A stretch of DNA of 10,610 bases from Flavobacteriaceae bacterium (GTDB lineage: Bacteria; Bacteroidota; Bacteroidia; Flavobacteriales; Flavobacteriaceae): positions 1-10,610 of the forward strand of contig JADHLU010000018.1 of assembly GCA_016780435.1 (NCBI GenBank), read 5' to 3'. Made by a program: the position numbers and the translations under genes. The notes under the pieces were generated by a model. The model saw only the letters and a list, made by a program, of their open reading frames with translations. It ran no database searches and was not told the DNA's origin. Numbering within the stretch: position 1 is the stretch's first letter; each line of letters starts with the position of its first letter. Below, one piece after another: positions 7,202 through 10,610 of the stretch.

Positions 7202-7777
7202 ATGCCTGTTGAAGTCAAACTGGTTGATTCTGTTGAAGAACTCAAGGGAATCAAGCGCCTACACGATAAAAATCTCAAGAAAAATCTAACCCCTGAGCAG
7301 CAGGCAGAGCAGGGGTTTGTGACCTTTGAGTACGACCTAGACTTTCTTGAGGCTATAAACAAGGTTCACCCATCAGTTATTGCCGTTGACCAATCAGATG
7401 TGGTCGGCTATGCCCTGGTGGTTACCAGAGAAAGCCAGCGGTTGCATCCGCTTATCACCGAATTTGTGCGGCATCTCCCGCGCATTGAATACAAAGGGCA
7501 GCTCATTGATCAGTCATCGTTTTGTTTGGTAGGTCAATTGTGTGTGGCCCAAACACATACGGGTCAGGGCTTGGTGCAGCGCATGTATCAGGCGTATCGC
7601 GAGCAGCACTCAGCTGAGTTTGACTATTTGGTCACTGACGTAGATGCACAGAATGTGCGCTCATTAAAGGCGCACCTGAAGACCGGATTTGAGGTGGTTG
7701 GATCGTTAGCACACCAAGGCTCTCGCTGGGATGTTATTCTGTGGGATTGGAATAACACAAATGCTACTGAAACCTAA
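7202..7777 (+). CDS. GNAT-family N-acetyltransferase
   Basis: A 191-residue cytoplasmic protein with the GNAT acetyl-CoA fold. VVGYALVVTRE is strand 4, LVGQLCVAQTHTGQGLVQRMYQ contains the acyl-CoA pyrophosphate loop (THTGQGL, about residues 118-124) followed by helix 3, and DAQNVRSLKAHLKTGFEVVG (148-167) is the typical Asn-x-x-S/A...GF end of the fold. I chose the ATG at 7202, 2 nt after the M19 stop. A TTG at 7184 is in frame but would add six unconserved-looking residues and overlap the dipeptidase gene. The acceptor is unknown; an amine or amino acid from the upstream peptidase route is possible but is inference from position only. Its 3' end overlaps the convergent TonB receptor gene by 14 bp. 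Confidence 0.88.
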   Translation: MPVEVKLVDSVEELKGIKRLHDKNLKKNLTPEQQAEQGFVTFEYDLDFLEAINKVHPSVIAVDQSDVVGYALVVTRESQRLHPLITEFVRHLPRIEYKGQLIDQSSFCLVGQLCVAQTHTGQGLVQRMYQAYREQHSAEFDYLVTDVDAQNVRSLKAHLKTGFEVVGSLAHQGSRWDVILWDWNNTNATET

Positions 7778-10184
7778 AGTTATACGATAGTGACACTAGC
7801 GTTCCTCTAAGAGCCGTGAGCTCGTAGGCACCTAGTGGACTGCTCAAAAATACACTACCATCAACCGTTCCGTTTCGTTGTGCGTAGTAAATATTAAAGG
7901 GGTTCTTTCGTCCGTATATGTTGTAAATGGTAAAAACCCAGTCGCCCTTAAAGCGCCGCTTGGGATCTTTGCTATAGGCGATGGTCCAGGCAAAATCGAG
8001 ACGGTGATAGGTGGGTAGCCGGGCGTTGTTGCGGTTGAGGTAGATCGGAATAGTGACGTTCTGCTGCTTGTAGACCCCGTTGGCTATGGTATAGGGTCTA
8101 CCGCTTTGCCCCACAAAATTAAAGCTGATCTTGTTGTAGAGGTCTCCCTCGAAGTTGATTGTCGCGTTAAGGGTGTGTGGTCGATCGAAATCGGAGGCGT
8201 ACCAGTCGTTGTTGTTGATACGATCTTCGGGAGCCGCCTCATTGGTCTGAAGCAGGCTTCGGGCCCAGGTGTAGTTTAAGAATCCGTTGAAGCGCCCTGT
8301 ACTCTTGTTCAAGCCGATTTCGATTCCGTATGACCTTCCATCTGCTTGAACCACCTCGGTCTCGATGTTTCTAGAGAGAAAGAAATTGGCTCCGGGCTTG
8401 TAAGTCAAGTTATTGGTGGTGTTTCGGTAGTAGGTTTCTGCCGAGAATGCGATGCCCTGAGACTCGAAGTCTTGGTAAAATCCAATGCCATAGGTGTCGT
8501 TTTGTTGGGGCAGCACGTAGCGGTCTGAAATTTTCCAACGCGAGGTGGGCAGGGGAGTGTTGGTGTTGTAGATATTTTGAATGTATTGAAACATGCGCGC
8601 ATAACTCGCTTTTACCGAGGAATACTCTCCGAGCTTTAAATTCAGTCCTAATCGCGGCTCGGGGTAAGCGTAGTTGACTACGCTCTCCCCAGCCGCATAG
8701 GTTCGATTCTGATCGAAGTTGAAGTTTTCGTCGTAAAGAGCCTCGGTATAGGGGCCTAAGAGGTTGAAGTAGGTGAGGCGCACTCCGGTTGACAGGGTAA
8801 GCTTGGGGGTGAGCGAAAAGTCTAAACTAGCGTAGGCCGACCACTCGTCACCAATTTCTTGCCCTAGATCTACTGCGTTAATCGAATTGCCCGATCCGGG
8901 GTCGAGTTTTCCGGGTTCAATGGTGTATCGGTTCAGCTGAGCCCCTAGATAGTAATCGACCTTGGAGGGTTGGTTGTTAAAGTACTCGATCTGTGCGCTG
9001 AGGTACTGTATGCTCGACTCAAATTCAATCACGTTGTCGCTATCGACCTCCGGAAACAAGTTTTTAGGTAGGTAATCACTGCGCACCAGCTTGCTGGTCA
9101 AGTTGGTGTTGTTATCGAAGGTGTGGAGCCATTTCAGGGTGTGATTCATGGTCATGAAATCGTACTGATTCGCCGAAGACACGATGTTTTCGATAGAAGA
9201 GATCAGATCGAGCTGGTAAAAGTCTTTTGAGTAAAAGTTGGTGTAGGTGAGCTGATCGTTTTCGGTGGGCAGGTAGAGCAGTTTGATGGTGCTGTCTGCG
9301 AAGTTGGCGCGGGTGTTTTTAAGGCGCGGAACCAGCAGCGGAAATAGCAGATCGCTAAAGCCCACGCGACCGCCGGCAAGCAGCATGAGCTTGTCTTTGA
9401 TAATAGGTGTTGTTAGTGAAAGACGGCTTGATATGAGGCCGATTCCGCCCTCGAACTTAAAGGAATCGGTATACGGATTCTCTATTTTGACATCCACGAC
9501 AGAGGCGATGCGTCCGCCGTATTTGGCGGGTATGTTCGCTCTGTAGATGTCGACTCCTGAGATGACCTCTGGGGTAAAGACCGAGAACAGACCGAAGAGG
9601 TGGGTCGGATTAAACACCGGAGCCGATTCAAGCAGCATGAGGTTTTGATCAAGAGAGCCTCCGCGAATAGAGACGCCGTTGCTGATGTCTCCGGCATTGT
9701 TGACTCCGGCCATCATGGTAATGCTTCTCAGCACGTCAAACTCTCCCAGAGCTGCGGGCATTTTGGCCAGCTCTCTACTGCTCAGTTCAAATACGCCCAT
9801 TTGAGGGCTTTCGACGTTTTGGTTGCGCTTTTTCGCCGTGAGCACCACCTCAGATAGCTGTTCTTGAGTGACCTCAAGGGCGGCGACCAGGCTCTTGTTG
9901 CCGTCTAGGTTAACCTTTAGGGTTTGAGTGGCGTAGCCCAGGTAGTCAAGGGTGATTTCGTAGTTGCCTCGTTCTAGGCGCTTCAGAAATATGCCGCTGG
10001 GGTTGGTGATTCCTCCGCACTCGCACTCGCTGATGTAGACCGTCACTCCGCTCAAGGGTTCTTTGGTTTCGGCATCGGTCACCGTAATAGAAAAGTTGGC
10101 CTCTTGGGCCTGCAAAGGGGCCGAAAAAAACAGGCTACAGGTCAATGCTAATAGCACCCCCATGAATGTGTTTGCGCTGCTCAT
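7764..10184 (-). CDS. TonB-dependent outer membrane receptor with N-terminal carboxypeptidase-regulatory-like domain
   Basis: An 806-residue outer membrane transporter driven by TonB-ExbBD. Residues 1-27 form a signal peptide ending LQAQ, unusual in having no basic residue in its n-region. Residues about 29-105 are a carboxypeptidase-D regulatory-like beta domain (SITVTDAETKEPLSGVTVYI ... NYEITLDYLGY) with a Cys-x-Cys loop at 54-56. EVVLTA near 112-117 may serve as the TonB box. The plug domain covers about 120-235, with GVSIRGGSLDQNLMLLESAP (170-189), HLFGLFSVF and IPAKYGGRIASVVDV. The remainder is the beta-barrel with alternating aromatic/hydrophilic strands, ending in the expected aromatic residue (YNFRFQ). 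The plug signature is the kind often paired with DUF4249 lipoproteins, and a DUF4249 gene is translationally coupled upstream by an ATGA overlap. The ligand is unknown. The reading frame is intact. Confidence 0.95.
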   Translation of the reverse strand: MSSANTFMGVLLALTCSLFFSAPLQAQEANFSITVTDAETKEPLSGVTVYISECECGGITNPSGIFLKRLERGNYEITLDYLGYATQTLKVNLDGNKSLVAALEVTQEQLSEVVLTAKKRNQNVESPQMGVFELSSRELAKMPAALGEFDVLRSITMMAGVNNAGDISNGVSIRGGSLDQNLMLLESAPVFNPTHLFGLFSVFTPEVISGVDIYRANIPAKYGGRIASVVDVKIENPYTDSFKFEGGIGLISSRLSLTTPIIKDKLMLLAGGRVGFSDLLFPLLVPRLKNTRANFADSTIKLLYLPTENDQLTYTNFYSKDFYQLDLISSIENIVSSANQYDFMTMNHTLKWLHTFDNNTNLTSKLVRSDYLPKNLFPEVDSDNVIEFESSIQYLSAQIEYFNNQPSKVDYYLGAQLNRYTIEPGKLDPGSGNSINAVDLGQEIGDEWSAYASLDFSLTPKLTLSTGVRLTYFNLLGPYTEALYDENFNFDQNRTYAAGESVVNYAYPEPRLGLNLKLGEYSSVKASYARMFQYIQNIYNTNTPLPTSRWKISDRYVLPQQNDTYGIGFYQDFESQGIAFSAETYYRNTTNNLTYKPGANFFLSRNIETEVVQADGRSYGIEIGLNKSTGRFNGFLNYTWARSLLQTNEAAPEDRINNNDWYASDFDRPHTLNATINFEGDLYNKISFNFVGQSGRPYTIANGVYKQQNVTIPIYLNRNNARLPTYHRLDFAWTIAYSKDPKRRFKGDWVFTIYNIYGRKNPFNIYYAQRNGTVDGSVFLSSPLGAYELTALRGTLVSLSYNFRFQ

Positions 10185-10610
10185 AAGTCTTGGGGAATTA
10201 GTGCACTGCCCTCAAAATAGCGCAGTCGATCGGCCTCTAGGTCTGAGGTGCGGTATAGGCCCTCAACGCAAGGGGCCACGTAGGTCAGGGGCTGGGGCAC
10301 TGGGTCGCCCAAGATTTCGGGTTGATGTAATTTAAAGTCTCCGCTTAGGGATTCTGAACGCAGGCTGCGCCTGATAAAGATGTTTTGATTTACCGCTGCC
10401 GCGGCTGTGAAGCGTCCTAGGGCGATGCGATCGGGGTTAGTGAGGTTGGTGAAGTTGCCGATCAGGGCGGCGGGCAGCGGGGCGTTGAATCCGCTGTTGT
10501 TGTCGACCAGGTCTTTCAGGGTTCTGAAGTGTTTGTAAGCGTCTTGAGACACATTGAGCTGCAGCACCTCGACCAGTATGTCTTGTCTTGAGGTGAAGGG
10601 TACCTTGGCT
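10181..10610 (-). CDS. DUF4249 domain protein, C-terminal part (5' end outside the window)
   Basis: The minus-strand frame is open from the window edge to the TGA at 10183-10181, giving 142 visible codons of the C-terminal region; the GTG at 10567 is internal, not a start. The segment VSQDAYKHFRTLKDL, then a Phe-x-x-Pro-like FNAPLPAALIGNFTNLTNPD and ALGRFTAAAAVNQNIFIRR, matches the pattern of DUF4249, a Bacteroidota family of secreted lipoproteins with an N-terminal beta domain. From family knowledge these are usually encoded next to a TonB-dependent receptor and are presumed to be surface or periplasmic ligand-binding partners, similar in arrangement to SusD with SusC. The stop overlaps the receptor start as ATGA, so the two products are probably made in fixed ratio. 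The end carries a single Cys (APC) where related proteins often have Cys-rich endings. The signal peptide cannot be checked here. Confidence 0.82.
   Translation of the reverse strand, partial: AKVPFTSRQDILVEVLQLNVSQDAYKHFRTLKDLVDNNSGFNAPLPAALIGNFTNLTNPDRIALGRFTAAAAVNQNIFIRRSLRSESLSGDFKLHQPEILGDPVPQPLTYVAPCVEGLYRTSDLEADRLRYFEGSALIPQDL

Noticed and set aside
10137..10139. Cys16 of the TonB receptor as a lipidation site
   Set aside because: The preceding residues ALT do not fit a lipobox, and a standard cleavage region around LQAQ follows.
10063..10335. Plus-strand open frame across the DUF4249/TonB junction
   Set aside because: It is antisense to two coupled genes, with no domain and no start context.

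Overview
The window reads as a gene-dense stretch of a Bacteroidota chromosome, most likely a marine, flavobacteria-like organism. The evidence is a TonB-dependent receptor with an N-terminal carboxypeptidase-regulatory-like domain coupled to a DUF4249 protein (a Bacteroidota-type pairing), a lipoprotein dipeptidase, gene starts without good Shine-Dalgarno sequences but with A/T-rich leaders, and one TAnnTTTG-like promoter candidate. I see no mobile element, RNA gene, CRISPR array or pseudogene, and no gap above 300 bases. The largest gap is the 68-base divergent spacer at 3374-3441.

Layout. (1) 1-428, plus strand: the C-terminal end of a protein that resembles the end of secreted BNR/VPS10-type repeat proteins. 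(2) 425-3373, minus strand: a two-gene unit of an APC-type amino acid permease followed 3 nt later by an aldo/keto reductase fused to a RidA-like domain. (3) 3442-7777, plus strand: a probable four-gene unit of a membrane fatty acid hydroxylase/sterol desaturase family protein, a secreted M20 (AbgB-like) amidohydrolase, an M19 dipeptidase lipoprotein and a GNAT acetyltransferase, with spacings of 38, 9 and 2 nt. (4) 7764-10610, minus strand: a DUF4249 protein (5' end outside the window) coupled by an ATGA overlap to a TonB-dependent receptor.

How they may work together (inference): most genes fit uptake and breakdown of peptides or amidated amino acids. The M20 and M19 enzymes would release amino acids in the periplasm or at the membrane, and the APC permease would import them. 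The AKR-Rid fusion sits with the permease and may act on an imported compound or its carbonyl/imine product. The TonB/DUF4249 pair would bring an unidentified ligand across the outer membrane. Both convergent junctions overlap at their 3' ends (4 bp of shared CTAG at 425-428; 14 bp at 7764-7777), so the region is very compact.

I found no convincing new defence or mobile system. The most unusual items are the AKR-Rid fusion, whose Rid domain lacks the canonical catalytic arginine, a lone secreted AbgB-like enzyme, and a Cys-x-Cys loop in the N-terminal domain of the TonB receptor.
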